NCBI GenBank assembly: GCA_030065125.1
Contig: JASJDM010000024.1
Coordinates: 1-64,000, forward strand
DNA length: 64,000 bases
From: Lysobacterales bacterium
GTDB lineage: Bacteria; Pseudomonadota; Gammaproteobacteria; Xanthomonadales; SZUA-38
Direction: 5' to 3'
Of the stretch, positions 1 to 8,943 are shown piece by piece. The position numbers and the translations under genes are program-made. Position 1 is the stretch's first letter. The number at the start of each line of letters is the position of its first letter. Below the pieces are notes generated by a model. The model saw nothing but the letters and a program-made list of their open reading frames with translations, made no database searches and was not told where the DNA came from.

Positions 1-2
1 AT

Positions 3-1010
3 CTGCTGGGCGTGGGGGCGTTGATCCACGTCGAGCACCTGGGCGACAGCCTGCAGGCCATAGCGGAAGAGGGCGCTGCTTGCTTTTATCACGGTGAGCT
101 GGCCAAGCTCATGTCGGATCACGTGATGGGGCAGGGCGGCCTGCTGTCCCGGGAGGACCTGGCGAGCTACGAGGCCCACGAGGTATCACCGGTCCGCTTC
201 GACCTGGCGGACTGGAGCCTGGCCAGCGCTCCGCCGCCGTCGGTGGGTGGCGCACTGCTGGGCGCCATGATCAGGCTGGGGAAAGACTTTCCGCCCAATG
301 TGACCTGGACCGGGCAACTGGTGGCCGAAATCGTTCAGGTGCAGGACGCGGTGCTGTCCTACCGGGTGAACTACCTGGATCACGCCGAGGATTTTGACGA
401 GAAAAGCCTGGAGTTCTTCCGCCGGGCCGACGAGGGCCTTCTGCGCCTGGCCGGCGGGTCGCCCAGCACGGTGCATACCTCCACCGTGGACGATGCCGGC
501 CTGGCCTGTTCCATTACCATATCGGCCGGCTACGGATCCGGCGTTATGCCGCCGGGGACCGGCATCTGGCTGAACAACTGCCTGGGTGAGCTGGAGTTGA
601 ACCAGCGTGGCTTCCAGTCCGCTGCCCCCGGGACCCGCCTGCTGTCCAACATGGCGCCCACGGTGGGTCGCAGCGCGTCCGGGGACGTGCTGTCCATCGG
701 GTCACCCGGCTCCAGCCGCATTACTTCGGCCCAGATGCAGGTGCTGCTGAATCACCTGGTGCTGGGCATGAGCCTGGCGGACGCGGTGGCCCACCCGCGG
801 CTGCACGTGATTCCTTCTCCTGAGGGGCCCACCGTGGCCCACGAGCCGGGAGTACCGGTTGACGGGCTGACCGCCCTCAAGCGGCCCTTCAGCCACCGGG
901 ACGTCTACTTTGGCGGCGCCGCAGCGGTAAGACACGACCGGGGCGGGCGGTTCGACTGCGTAGCCGACCCCCGCCGGTCAGGGGCTACCGCCGTGGCCGG
1001 CGTCGCCTGA
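3..1010 (+). CDS. ggt: Gamma-glutamyltransferase family protein (5' truncated by window edge)
   Basis: C-terminal 335 residues of a gamma-glutamyltransferase-type N-terminal-nucleophile hydrolase, a family that cleaves gamma-glutamyl bonds of glutathione-like peptides, usually in the periplasm. The frame is already open at the left edge, so the signal peptide and much of the large subunit lie outside. Seen here: PSTVHTS at nt 462-482, in which the Thr at 468-470 aligns with the self-processing nucleophile; then GYGSGVMPPGTGIWLNN and the NMAPTV and GSPGSSRI motifs of the small subunit. Thr-Val-His stands where most family members have Thr-Thr-His. Substrate cannot be told from sequence; gamma-glutamyl hydrolase or acylase activity is also possible. 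Confidence 0.85.
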   Translation: MLGVGALIHVEHLGDSLQAIAEEGAACFYHGELAKLMSDHVMGQGGLLSREDLASYEAHEVSPVRFDLADWSLASAPPPSVGGALLGAMIRLGKDFPPNVTWTGQLVAEIVQVQDAVLSYRVNYLDHAEDFDEKSLEFFRRADEGLLRLAGGSPSTVHTSTVDDAGLACSITISAGYGSGVMPPGTGIWLNNCLGELELNQRGFQSAAPGTRLLSNMAPTVGRSASGDVLSIGSPGSSRITSAQMQVLLNHLVLGMSLADAVAHPRLHVIPSPEGPTVAHEPGVPVDGLTALKRPFSHRDVYFGGAAAVRHDRGGRFDCVADPRRSGATAVAGVA

Positions 1011-1033
1011 GCGGTCCTGTCATTCACTGCCGC

Positions 1034-1150
1034 GGAGAAATTCTCCCCCAAAGTTTACCTTTTTCGGCTTGGCTCACTGCGCCGATTAGGTATCATTAGA
1101 GGATTGTGTCGACACCTTATTCGACACCACTGGAGAGCGGGAATTTCTCC
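1034..1150. repeat. Inverted 10-bp boxes flanking a predicted promoter
   Basis: GGAGAAATTC at 1034-1043 lies within the perfect 13-bp palindrome 1034-1046. Its reverse complement GAATTTCTCC recurs at 1141-1150, and the predicted promoter at 1069-1096 lies between them. The leader also holds the palindrome GTGTCGACAC (1106-1115) and two copies of TCGACACC (1109-1116 and 1121-1128). Two separated copies of a box around a promoter suggest a regulator-binding arrangement. That is inference, and no regulator gene is adjacent. Confidence 0.35.
1069..1096 (+). promoter_or_regulatory. Predicted sigma-70 promoter for the amidohydrolase gene
   Basis: TTGGCT (1069-1074) and TATCAT (1091-1096) are separated by 16 bp, a fair match to the sigma-70 boxes. 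The site lies in the gap after the ggt stop codon and about 95 bp before the chosen amidohydrolase start. Confidence 0.4.
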
Positions 1151-1189
1151 GGAAATCGCCCGTGGTCCGGTCGTATTGATGATTCAGGA

Positions 1190-2077
1190 ATGATGTCCAA
1201 GACCAACGGTGCAACCAGTCCTTTCGCTGATGTGTCCCTGATCGGGCCCGGCGAGCCTCCGCCCTACCGGGTGGTGAACGAGGCTGCCCAGGGGCAGGCT
1301 CTGCTGGTATGTGACCATGCAAGCAACCTGATACCCCACGCGCTGGCGGAGCTGGGACTGGATTACCGGTCACGGCAGAAGCACATCGCCTGGGACATGG
1401 GCGCCGAGCGCGCCACCCAGTACCTGGCCCGGCATCTCAACCTCACCGCGGTGCTGGCGGGTTATTCGCGGCTGGTCATGGACCTCAACCGCAAACCCGA
1501 CCTGCCGGCGGCCTTTCCCGAGGAAAGCGACCATATCCTGGTGCCCGGCAACCAGGGACTGAGCTACGAAGAAAAAACCCTGCGCAAGAAGACCTTTTTC
1601 GATACCTACCACGGCGCCATCGAGAAAGAGTTGGACAAGGTGCGGGCCCGGGGACAGGTGCCGGCCCTGGTGTCGATCCACAGCTTTACCCAGGCCCTGT
1701 TCATGGAGGCCGAGCGGCCCTGGCAATACGGGGTGCTTTACGACAAGGACGACCGCATCGCCGTCGGGCTGAAGTCCTTTTTCGGGCGGCACCCGGAAGT
1801 GCGATTCGGCGACAACGTGCCGTACTCCGGCGAACACCCCGATGATTTCACCGTAGATCATCATGGTGAAGGGGCAGGGATTCCCTGCATCGGCATTGAA
1901 ATCCGGCAGGATCTGCTGGCCACCCAGATCAGTTTTCAGCACTGGGTGGGCCTGTTGTGTGAAGCCCTGCGCGAGGTGTTGGCTGATCCGTCGCTTTACC
2001 AGCTGCGTCCCGGATTCAACGCGCCGGCGCGTCCCCGGTTCGACCGATTCCTGGAGCCGCTGCCCGAAACCTCCTGA
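1190..2077 (+). CDS. N-formylglutamate amidohydrolase family protein
   Basis: A 295-residue protein of the N-formylglutamate amidohydrolase family, zinc-dependent deformylases that in the Hut pathway turn N-formylglutamate into glutamate and formate. Recognisable stretches are LLVCDHASNLIPHAL near the N-terminus, HIAWDMGAE, LNRKPDLPAAFPEESD, SIHSFTQ and the C-terminal IGIEIRQDLL, carrying the His/Glu/Asp residues typical of the fold. I chose the tandem ATG at 1190/1193 because TCAGGA lies just upstream. A GTG at 1106 would add 28 unconserved residues and would sit in the promoter-proximal leader. No other hut genes are nearby, and the histidine biosynthesis operon begins 100 bp downstream, so the true substrate may differ from N-formylglutamate. 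Confidence 0.8.
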   Translation: MMSKTNGATSPFADVSLIGPGEPPPYRVVNEAAQGQALLVCDHASNLIPHALAELGLDYRSRQKHIAWDMGAERATQYLARHLNLTAVLAGYSRLVMDLNRKPDLPAAFPEESDHILVPGNQGLSYEEKTLRKKTFFDTYHGAIEKELDKVRARGQVPALVSIHSFTQALFMEAERPWQYGVLYDKDDRIAVGLKSFFGRHPEVRFGDNVPYSGEHPDDFTVDHHGEGAGIPCIGIEIRQDLLATQISFQHWVGLLCEALREVLADPSLYQLRPGFNAPARPRFDRFLEPLPETS

Positions 2078-2111
2078 AATTCACCCTCAGGGTATTTACT
2101 CCCCAGGCCAA

Positions 2112-2142
2112 TTGTCTTAATGTATTAACGTATTAGTACATT
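2112..2142 (+). promoter_or_regulatory. Predicted promoter with trp-operator-like palindrome before the his operon
   Basis: TGTATTAACGTATTAGTACA (2121-2140) is an imperfect palindrome in which 14 of 20 positions match its own reverse complement. Its outer half-sites, GTATTAA and TTAGTAC, resemble the CTAGTAC half-site of the enterobacterial TrpR operator. It overlaps a weak promoter: TTGTCT at 2112-2117 and TACATT at 2137-2142, spacing 19. The next gene is itself a TrpR-family regulator, so autoregulation of the regulator plus his operon is a reasonable inference. Confidence 0.5.
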
Positions 2143-2181
2143 CACACCCTGAATTTAGATCGCAAACTCAGATCGCAATCC

Positions 2182-2490
2182 ATGAAAGCACACGACCAGC
2201 AGACCCAGGAAATGGTCACCCGGGCGCGGCGGGAGCTGTACCGGGCCTTTGCCGTCCTGGACAGCGAATCCGACGTGCGCGGATTCCTGCTGGACCTGTG
2301 TACCCCGGCGGAAATAGAAGCCATGGCGGACCGGTGGCGGGTGGTGCCCCTGCTCAAGCAGGGCGTGCCCTACCGCGAGATTCACGACCGCACGGGTGTC
2401 AGTGTGACCACGGTCGGGCGGGTTGCCCGATTTCTTGAAAGCGGTAACGGCGGATACGAGGCAGTATATGCAAAGCTCTATGATTCCTGA
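2182..2490 (+). CDS. TrpR/YerC-YecD family transcriptional regulator, candidate his operon regulator
   Basis: A 102-residue all-helical protein of the TrpR-like (YerC/YecD) family. The stretch from about residue 37 (CTPAEIEAMADRWRV) to residue 77 (TGVSVTTVGRVARFL) has the layout of the TrpR helix-turn-helix. It overlaps hisG by 23 bp, so it must be co-transcribed with histidine biosynthesis, and a trp-operator-like palindrome lies 41 bp upstream of its ATG. From family knowledge, TrpR relatives bind an amino-acid corepressor. The position here suggests control of histidine rather than tryptophan genes. This is inference, and the effector is unknown. Confidence 0.85.
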   Translation: MKAHDQQTQEMVTRARRELYRAFAVLDSESDVRGFLLDLCTPAEIEAMADRWRVVPLLKQGVPYREIHDRTGVSVTTVGRVARFLESGNGGYEAVYAKLYDS

Positions 2491-3382
2491 TGGCTCCCGG
2501 CTGAGAATAGCCATTCAAAAATCCGGCCGGCTGTCAGAGCCGTCCCTGCAGCTGCTGGAGCGCTGCGGCCTGCGGTTTGCCCGCAGCAAGGACAAGCTGT
2601 TCTGTTTCGGCGAAAACGACCCGGTGGACCTGCTGCTGGTGCGTGACGACGACATTCCGGCGCTGCTGGTTGACGGCATCTGCGAGCTGGGCATCGCCGG
2701 GGAGAACATCGCCGAGGAACAGCGGCTGTCCCGGATTCGCCGTGGTGAGCCGGCGGAGTACCAGACCCTCAAGCGGCTGGATTTTGGCGGCTGCCGGCTG
2801 TCCCTGGCGGTGCCTGAGGAGTTCGACTATGACGGGCCCGAGGATCTGCAGGGCCTGCGGGTGGCCACCACCTATCCCGGTCTCACCGAGCGCTACCTGA
2901 AAGACCACGGCGTCAGCGCCCGTATCGTGCGGCTGTCCGGCTCGGTGGAGATCGCGCCCAGCCTGGGCACGGCGGATGCCATCGCGGACCTGGTCTCCAC
3001 CGGCACGACCCTGCGTGCCAACCACCTGCGGGAGGTAGCGGTGATGCTGGAATCCCGGGCGGTGCTGCTGCAGGCCTCCAAGCAATTGTCCGCATCCCAG
3101 TCGGAGGTCTTGGACCGCCTGCTGTCGCGCATCGATGGTGTGCTGCAGGTCAAGGAGAGCAAATACGTGATGCTGCATGCCCCGCGGGAGCGCCTGGATC
3201 AGATTCGCGAGATCCTGCCGGGTGCCGAAGCCCCGACCGTGCTGCCCCTGGAAGGTCAGCCGGACAAGGTGGCGGTGCACGCGGTGTGCCGCGAAAACGT
3301 GTTCTGGGAACACCTGGAAGAGTTGAAAGCCGAAGGCGCCAGTGCGGTGCTGGTGCTGCCGGTGGAGAAAATGCTGGCATGA
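2468..3382 (+). CDS. hisG: ATP phosphoribosyltransferase HisG, long form
   Basis: Catalyses the first step of histidine synthesis, joining ATP and PRPP to give phosphoribosyl-ATP. At 304 residues it is the long, HisZ-independent form. It opens with LRIAIQKSGRLSEPS, has the LDFGGCRLSLAVP and ADAIADLVSTGTTLRAN segments of the catalytic domain, and ends in the regulatory ACT-like domain (LPVEKMLA). It closely follows the enterobacterial protein along its length. The ATG at 2468 is preferred because GAGG lies 6 nt upstream; an ATG at 2480 would give 300 residues. It overlaps the TrpR-like gene before it and hisD after it (ATGA). Confidence 0.97.
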   Translation: MQSSMIPDGSRLRIAIQKSGRLSEPSLQLLERCGLRFARSKDKLFCFGENDPVDLLLVRDDDIPALLVDGICELGIAGENIAEEQRLSRIRRGEPAEYQTLKRLDFGGCRLSLAVPEEFDYDGPEDLQGLRVATTYPGLTERYLKDHGVSARIVRLSGSVEIAPSLGTADAIADLVSTGTTLRANHLREVAVMLESRAVLLQASKQLSASQSEVLDRLLSRIDGVLQVKESKYVMLHAPRERLDQIREILPGAEAPTVLPLEGQPDKVAVHAVCRENVFWEHLEELKAEGASAVLVLPVEKMLA

Positions 3383-4692
3383 AGGTGCTGCAGTGGAACC
3401 AACTGGACCCGGCGGGGCGCGCTTCAGCCCTGGCGCGTCCCCAAAGCAGCCAGTCCGACGAACTGCGCCAGGGCGTCGCCGCTATCATCCAGCGGGTGCG
3501 GGAGGGGGGCGACGAGGCGCTGGCAGCACTGACCGAGGAACTGGACAGGGCGCCTGCGAAGACCCTGAAAATTGATCCGTCAGAACTCGTTGCGGCGGAA
3601 GAGGCCCTGGACGAATCCCTGCGCACGGCGCTGCTGGACGCCGTCAGCCGGATCAGGGCGTTTCACTCGGCCTGCATGCGCCGGGACGCCTCGGTGGCCA
3701 CCGCCGTAGGGGTCGTCTGTGAGCGCATCGCCCGGCCGATCCAGACCGTGGGTCTGTACGTGCCTGCAGGCAGCGCGCCGTTGCCCTCAACCACCCTGAT
3801 GCTGGGTGTTCCCGCAGGCCTTGCGGGTTGCGCCAACGTAGTGTTGTGCAGTCCGCCCAACGACCAGGGGGACGTCGATCCCACCGTGCTGGCAGCGGCG
3901 TCGCTGGTGGGCGTAAAGCAGGCCTACTGCGTGGGTGGTGCCCAGGCCGTGGCGGCCATGGCTTACGGTACTGATACGGTGCCCAAGTGCGACAAGATCT
4001 TTGGCCCCGGCAACGCCTGGGTCACCGAGGCCAAGACCCAGGTGTCCCTGGATCCGGCCGGCGCCGCCATCGACATGCCGGCGGGACCGTCCGAAGTCAT
4101 GGTGGTTGTCGAGGATGCCGGAAATGCTGAATTTGCAGCGGCCGACCTGCTGGCCCAGGCGGAACACGGGCCGGATTCCCAGGCCATCCTGGTGGCATTT
4201 TCCGAGCAGCACGCGCGCCGCGTGGTGGACCAGGTGGAGCGCCAGCTCCAGGACCTCCCGCGGAAGGACATCGCCCGCCAGGCCATTTCGAACAGTCGCG
4301 CCATTGTGGTGTCCGATCGGGAGCAGGCCCTGGAGGTTGTGAATACATACGCTGCGGAGCACCTGATTCTGCAGCTGAAAGACGCCCGGGATTTCCTGGG
4401 CGGGGTGACTGCCGCAGGATCGGTGTTCCTGGGCGACTGGACCCCGGAGTCCGTGGGTGACTACTGCAGCGGCACCAACCACGTGCTGCCCACCTATGGC
4501 TACGCCAGGGCCCACAGCGGCGTCTCGGTGGACAGCTTCCAGACCCAGATGACCGTGCAGGAGCTGACCCCCCGGGGTCTGGCCACACTTGCCGACACCA
4601 CCACGCGCCTGGCTGAGGTTGAGGGCCTTGAGGCCCATGCCCGGGCGGTTTCCCTGCGGATGAGCTACCTGAAACGCAACGGCCGGGTGTGA
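3379..4692 (+). CDS. hisD: Histidinol dehydrogenase HisD
   Basis: A 437-residue zinc enzyme that oxidises L-histidinol to L-histidine with two NAD+, the last step of the pathway. Diagnostic segments are GLYVPAGSAPLPSTTLM, KIFGPGNAWVTEAK, DMPAGPSEVM and the metal/substrate region QAEHGPDSQAI, followed by SVGDYCSGTNHVLPT near the C-terminus. The start ATG shares four bases (ATGA) with the hisG stop, indicating translational coupling. Length and motif order are normal. Confidence 0.97.
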   Translation: MKVLQWNQLDPAGRASALARPQSSQSDELRQGVAAIIQRVREGGDEALAALTEELDRAPAKTLKIDPSELVAAEEALDESLRTALLDAVSRIRAFHSACMRRDASVATAVGVVCERIARPIQTVGLYVPAGSAPLPSTTLMLGVPAGLAGCANVVLCSPPNDQGDVDPTVLAAASLVGVKQAYCVGGAQAVAAMAYGTDTVPKCDKIFGPGNAWVTEAKTQVSLDPAGAAIDMPAGPSEVMVVVEDAGNAEFAAADLLAQAEHGPDSQAILVAFSEQHARRVVDQVERQLQDLPRKDIARQAISNSRAIVVSDREQALEVVNTYAAEHLILQLKDARDFLGGVTAAGSVFLGDWTPESVGDYCSGTNHVLPTYGYARAHSGVSVDSFQTQMTVQELTPRGLATLADTTTRLAEVEGLEAHARAVSLRMSYLKRNGRV

Positions 4693-4699
4693 GCCGGCT

Positions 4700-5767
4700 A
4701 TGAGCATCGTCAGTATCGCCCGGGAGGACATTCGCCAGCTGAAGCCCTACGCTTCGGCCCGGGCCATTGCCGGAATGGCGCCGGTGACCCTGAATGCCAA
4801 CGAATCACCGTTCCTGTCGCCGGCGGATCCGGGCCTGGGCCTGAATCGCTATCCCGACCCCCAGCCCGGGGAACTGGTTCAACGCGTGGCCTCACTGTTT
4901 GAGCTGGCGCCGGAGCAGGTGCTGGTGGGACGCGGCAGCGACGAGGGCATCGACCTGATCCTGCGGGCTTTCTGCCGCGCCGGCCAGGACGCCATGGTGC
5001 AGTGTCCACCGACCTTCGGCATGTATGCCATTGCGGCACGAATCCAGGGCGCTGGTATCGTCGATGTGCCGCTGATTTCCGATACGTTCAAGCTGGACGA
5101 GACGGGGGTCCTGGCCGCCTGCGACGAGCAGCCGGTGAAAGTCGTGTTTCTCTGCAGCCCCAATAATCCCACCGGCAACGCCATCGACCTGGACACCGTG
5201 GCCCGCATTTGTGAGTCACTGGCGGGACGGGCCCTGGTGGTGGTGGACGAGGCCTACGGCGATTTCTGCGACACACCGGGCGCGGTCACGCTGCTCCAGC
5301 GATTCGACAACCTGGCGGTGCTGCGAACCCTGTCCAAAGCCTACGCCCTGGCAGGATTGCGCTGCGGGCTGGTGCTGTCCCATCCGGAGGTGATCAGCCT
5401 GCTGCTGCGCATCCTGGCGCCATACCCGGTTCCGGCCCAGACCGCCGACGTGGTCTTGCGGGCCCTGGGGGAGGCCCAGCGGCGGGAGCAGCAAAAAGTC
5501 GTCTCCGTGCTGATAGACTCTCGAGATAATTTGTTCAAGCAATTGAAAAATATAAAAATAGTTGAAAAGGTATGGCCCAGCGAAGGTAACTTTCTGCTGT
5601 TCCGGGTAGCCCAAGGCCATGATCTGTGGCGGTACCTGGCCGATCAACAGGTGCTGGTGCGCGACGTCAGCCACTACCCGGGGCTGGATAACTGCCTGCG
5701 GGTCTCGGTGGGGGCCGCCCACGAGAATGCTCGATTCCTGTCGCTGCTGGAGGACTATCGCCCGTGA
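4700..5767 (+). CDS. hisC: Histidinol-phosphate aminotransferase HisC
   Basis: A PLP-dependent fold-type I aminotransferase of 355 residues that converts imidazole-acetol phosphate to histidinol phosphate. Lys213 in LSKAYALAG is the expected Schiff-base lysine; NPTGN and VVDEAYGDF are the other cofactor motifs. It begins 7 bp after hisD and overlaps hisB by four bases (GTGA). Residues 275-289 are encoded by a strikingly AT-rich stretch (5525-5569, 9 G/C in 45 bases) using two ATA and two TTG codons, unlike the rest of the gene; see the separate regulatory entry. Confidence 0.96.
   Translation: MSIVSIAREDIRQLKPYASARAIAGMAPVTLNANESPFLSPADPGLGLNRYPDPQPGELVQRVASLFELAPEQVLVGRGSDEGIDLILRAFCRAGQDAMVQCPPTFGMYAIAARIQGAGIVDVPLISDTFKLDETGVLAACDEQPVKVVFLCSPNNPTGNAIDLDTVARICESLAGRALVVVDEAYGDFCDTPGAVTLLQRFDNLAVLRTLSKAYALAGLRCGLVLSHPEVISLLLRILAPYPVPAQTADVVLRALGEAQRREQQKVVSVLIDSRDNLFKQLKNIKIVEKVWPSEGNFLLFRVAQGHDLWRYLADQQVLVRDVSHYPGLDNCLRVSVGAAHENARFLSLLEDYRP
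5525..5576 (+). promoter_or_regulatory. AT-rich island in distal hisC, candidate internal his promoter
   Basis: GC content falls to 20 percent over 5525-5569 inside a GC-rich gene. TATAAA at 5551-5556 is a good -10 box, but no strong -35 element is visible (TTGTTC at 5531-5536 is too close). In enteric bacteria a secondary promoter of the his operon (hisp2) lies in the same place, at the end of hisC ahead of hisB. An equivalent role here is inferred from position and composition only. Confidence 0.35.
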
Positions 5768-6843
5768 GCAAGCGCAAGATTCTGTTTGTCGACCGGGACG
5801 GTACGCTGATCATCGAGCCCGAGGATTTCCAGGTCGATCGGCTGGACAAACTGGCCCTGGTGGAAGGCGTCATCCCGGCACTGCTGGAGCTGCAGGCGGC
5901 CGGCTATGAGCTGGTCATGGTGACCAACCAGGACGGTCTCGGCACGGCGTCTTTTCCCCAGACCGACTTTGACGGCCCGCAGCAGCTGATGCTGCAGATC
6001 TTTGAATCCCAGGGCATCACGTTTTCCGCCATCCATATCGATCCCTCCATGCCGGAGGAGCGCTCGCCCAACCGCAAGCCGGGCATTGGGATGCTGCTGC
6101 CGTACCTGAAGGACGGCTCCCTGGATCTGAACAACAGTTTTGTTATCGGCGATCGCGAGACGGACCTGCAGCTGGCGCACAACATGGAAATCGGCGGGCT
6201 GCGCATTGCACCGCGGCCGGGCGACGAGGGTCTCAGCTGGCCGGAGATTGTCAGCGCGGTCCTGGGCCGCGACCGCACCGCAAAATCCCGCCGTGACACC
6301 AACGAGACCCAGATCGGTGTCCGGGTCAACCTGGACCAGGGCGGGCCGGTCAGCATCGATACCGGCATCGGTTTTTTTGACCACATGCTGGAGCAGCTCT
6401 GTGCCCACGGCGGTTTTGCGCTGTCCCTGGAGTGCAAGGGTGACCTGCACATCGACGAACACCATACGGTGGAGGACTGCGCCCTGGCCCTGGGTCAGTG
6501 CCTGTCCACTGCCCTGGGGGACAAGCGCGGCATCGGCCGCTACGGCTTTACCGTGCCCATGGACGAATCCCTGGCCGAAGCCGCCATCGACCTGAGCGGT
6601 CGCCCGAGCTTCAACTTCAGCGGGGCGTTCAGCCGTGACCAGGTGGGTGGGCTGTCCACGGAAATGGTCCGGCACTTCTTCCTCAGCCTGACCGACGCCC
6701 TGCGCTGCAGCCTGCACCTGAGCGTGACCGGTGACAACGCCCACCACATGGTGGAAGCCTGTTTCAAGGCCACCGGGCGGGCGCTGCGCCAGGCATTTGC
6801 GCGTTCCGGCAGCGTGCTGCCGAGCACCAAGGGGGTGCTTTGA
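5764..6843 (+). CDS. hisB: Bifunctional histidinol-phosphatase / imidazoleglycerol-phosphate dehydratase HisB
   Basis: A 359-residue fusion of two pathway enzymes. The first part (about 1-165) is a HAD-type histidinol-phosphatase with the DRDGTL motif (Asp10 and Asp12) and IGDRETD. The second part (about 175-359) is imidazoleglycerol-phosphate dehydratase, marked by [30 protein letters not shown] and the C-terminal [13 protein letters not shown]. The bifunctional form is typical of gammaproteobacteria. Translation starts at a GTG overlapping the hisC stop (GTGA), and the stop shares one base with the hisH start. Confidence 0.96.
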   Translation: MSKRKILFVDRDGTLIIEPEDFQVDRLDKLALVEGVIPALLELQAAGYELVMVTNQDGLGTASFPQTDFDGPQQLMLQIFESQGITFSAIHIDPSMPEERSPNRKPGIGMLLPYLKDGSLDLNNSFVIGDRETDLQLAHNMEIGGLRIAPRPGDEGLSWPEIVSAVLGRDRTAKSRRDTNETQIGVRVNLDQGGPVSIDTGIGFFDHMLEQLCAHGGFALSLECKGDLHIDEHHTVEDCALALGQCLSTALGDKRGIGRYGFTVPMDESLAEAAIDLSGRPSFNFSGAFSRDQVGGLSTEMVRHFFLSLTDALRCSLHLSVTGDNAHHMVEACFKATGRALRQAFARSGSVLPSTKGVL

Positions 6844-7442
6844 TGAACGTGGTGATGGTGGACTCCGGCGGGGCCAACATCGGGTCTGTGGTTTATGCCC
6901 TGGAGCGGCTGGGAGTAAAGGCGCGGCTGAGCGCTGACCCCGAACTGATCCAGGCCGCAGAACGGGTCATTCTGCCGGGCGTGGGCGCTGCGGCCGAAGG
7001 CATGCGGCGCCTGGGTGAACATGGCCTGGTGGAGCTGATTCCGCGTCTGCGTCAGCCGGTGCTGGGTATCTGCCTGGGCATGCAGCTGATGTTCCAGGGT
7101 TCGGCGGAAGGGGCTACGGACTGCCTGGGGGTGTTCCAGGGCCGGGCCGGACTGCTGCCCGACGATCCCGACCACCGGGTGCCCCATATGGGGTGGAACG
7201 GGTTACGGTTCCCCCGCAGCTGTCCGCTTTTCCAGGGAGTAGAACAGGGCAGCCACGTTTACTTTGTCCACAGCTATGCACTGCCCGTGACCGATGACAT
7301 CGTGGCCGTGGCCGACCACGGCATTGAATTCGGCGCCGCCGCCTGGCGCGACAATTTTTACGCGACCCAGTTTCACCCGGAGCGATCGGCCTGGGTGGGT
7401 GAGCGCATTCTCAAAAATTTCCTGGAGTTACCATGCAGCTGA
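6843..7442 (+). CDS. hisH: Imidazole glycerol phosphate synthase, glutaminase subunit HisH
   Basis: A 199-residue class I glutamine amidotransferase that supplies ammonia to HisF. Cys77 in LGICLGMQLM is the nucleophile, and the His-Glu pair is in TQFHPERSAW near the C-terminus. The ATG at 6843 shares its first base with the hisB stop; a TTG one codon upstream is less likely. The gene overlaps hisA by 10 bp. HisH and HisF are separated by hisA, the common proteobacterial order. Confidence 0.95.
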   Translation: MNVVMVDSGGANIGSVVYALERLGVKARLSADPELIQAAERVILPGVGAAAEGMRRLGEHGLVELIPRLRQPVLGICLGMQLMFQGSAEGATDCLGVFQGRAGLLPDDPDHRVPHMGWNGLRFPRSCPLFQGVEQGSHVYFVHSYALPVTDDIVAVADHGIEFGAAAWRDNFYATQFHPERSAWVGERILKNFLELPCS

Positions 7443-8164
7443 TTCCGGCCATCGACCTGCGCAACGGGGGATGCGTCCGCCTGCGCCAGGGTGATTTTGA
7501 ACAGCAGACCAGCTATGACGCGGACCCGACAGCCCTGGCCCGGGAATACCAGGCCGCCGGTGCGGAAATCCTGCACGTGGTGGACCTGGACGGCGCCAAG
7601 GCCGGCAGTCCCGCCCAGGTTGAACTGGTTGGACAAATGGCCCGGGCTATCGATATCCCGGTTCAGACCGGTGGCGGCGTGCGCACCCTGGACGACATCC
7701 AGCACCTGCTGGACGCCGGTGCCAGCCGGGTGGTGGTGGGAACTGTTGCGGTGCGTGATCCCGACACCGCGGGCCGCTGGCTGAAACAGGTTGGCGCCGA
7801 TCGCATGGTGGTGGCCATGGATCTGCACCGGGATGCCGACGGCGGCTGGATGCCCGCCGTAGCAGGCTGGACCGAGGCCGGTGAACACGGCCTGGACTTC
7901 GTGTTGGACAGCATGCGGGGCTACGGGCTCAAGCACCTGCTGTGTACCGACATCAGCCGCGACGGCATGCTGACGGGACCCAACCGGGAGCTTTACCGGG
8001 AGCTTGCGGGACATCCGGGCCTGCAGGTCCAGGCCTCCGGCGGCGTCGGTACATTGGAGCACCTGGATGGGCTGAAGGATTCGGGGGTCACCGGCGTGAT
8101 CGTCGGCAAGGCCCTGCTGGACGGGCGCTTCACCGTGCAGCAGGCCCTGGAGGTGCTGGCCTGA
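7433..8164 (+). CDS. hisA: Phosphoribosylformimino-5-aminoimidazole carboxamide ribotide isomerase HisA
   Basis: A 243-residue (beta/alpha)8-barrel isomerase that opens the ribose of ProFAR to give PRFAR. Asp8 in IPAIDLRNG is the general base, and the second aspartate is in the [10 protein letters not shown] segment. The phosphate-binding repeats [11 protein letters not shown] and [11 protein letters not shown] mark the two half-barrels, which are homologous to those of HisF. The stop codon shares its last base with the hisF ATG. Confidence 0.96.
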   Translation: MQLIPAIDLRNGGCVRLRQGDFEQQTSYDADPTALAREYQAAGAEILHVVDLDGAKAGSPAQVELVGQMARAIDIPVQTGGGVRTLDDIQHLLDAGASRVVVGTVAVRDPDTAGRWLKQVGADRMVVAMDLHRDADGGWMPAVAGWTEAGEHGLDFVLDSMRGYGLKHLLCTDISRDGMLTGPNRELYRELAGHPGLQVQASGGVGTLEHLDGLKDSGVTGVIVGKALLDGRFTVQQALEVLA

Positions 8165-8943
8165 TGCTGGCCCGCCGGATCATTCCCTGCCTGGACGTGA
8201 AGGACGGCATGGTGGTCAAAGGCGTGCAGTTTCGCAATCACCGGGTCATGGGTGACATCGAGGAACTGGCGGAACGCTACCGCGACTGGGGTGCCGACGA
8301 ACTGGTGTTTTACGACATCACCGCCAGCCCCGACGGGCGCGAGGTGGATCACGGCTGGGTGGAACGGGTGGCCCGGCGCATCAACATCCCGTTCTGCGTG
8401 GCCGGCGGCATTCGCAGCGTGCGGTCCGCCGGAATGGTGCTCAACGCGGGGGCGGACAAGATCTCCGTGAACACGCCGGCCCTGGAGAATCCAGGCCTGA
8501 TCGATGAACTGGCCGAGGCGTTTGGGTCCCAGTGCGTTGTCGTGGGCGTTGACAGCCTGCAAACGGAGACGGGCTACACCGTGAAACAGTACACCGGCGA
8601 TCCGGACCGGATGACCGACGCCCGCCGTGACACGGGACAGTGGATGCGCGAGGCCCAGGACCGCGGCGCCGGAGAGTTTGTGCTGAACTGCATGAACCAG
8701 GACGGGGTAAAAAGGGGCTATGATGTGGACCAGCTGAAACTCATGCGTCAGTCGCTGACCGTGCCCCTGATCGCCTCCGGCGGGGCCGGGACCGTGCAGC
8801 ATTTCATCGATGTTTTCCAGCAGGCCGACGTGGATGGGGCACTGGCGGCCACGGTGTTCCACTCGGGAGAAATCGAGATACCCGGCCTGAAGGCGGATCT
8901 GGCCCGGGCGGGAATCCCCATACGGCAGGAACAGCAGCCATGA
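8164..8943 (+). CDS. hisF: Imidazole glycerol phosphate synthase, cyclase subunit HisF
   Basis: A 259-residue barrel protein that uses HisH-derived ammonia to convert PRFAR to imidazoleglycerol phosphate and AICAR. Asp11 (IPCLDVKDG) and Asp130 (VVVGVDS) are the catalytic pair. VAGGIRSV and [12 protein letters not shown] bind phosphate. The ATG at 8164 overlaps the hisA stop by one base and gives the standard length; the open frame extends much further upstream but lacks similarity there. Confidence 0.96.
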   Translation: MLARRIIPCLDVKDGMVVKGVQFRNHRVMGDIEELAERYRDWGADELVFYDITASPDGREVDHGWVERVARRINIPFCVAGGIRSVRSAGMVLNAGADKISVNTPALENPGLIDELAEAFGSQCVVVGVDSLQTETGYTVKQYTGDPDRMTDARRDTGQWMREAQDRGAGEFVLNCMNQDGVKRGYDVDQLKLMRQSLTVPLIASGGAGTVQHFIDVFQQADVDGALAATVFHSGEIEIPGLKADLARAGIPIRQEQQP

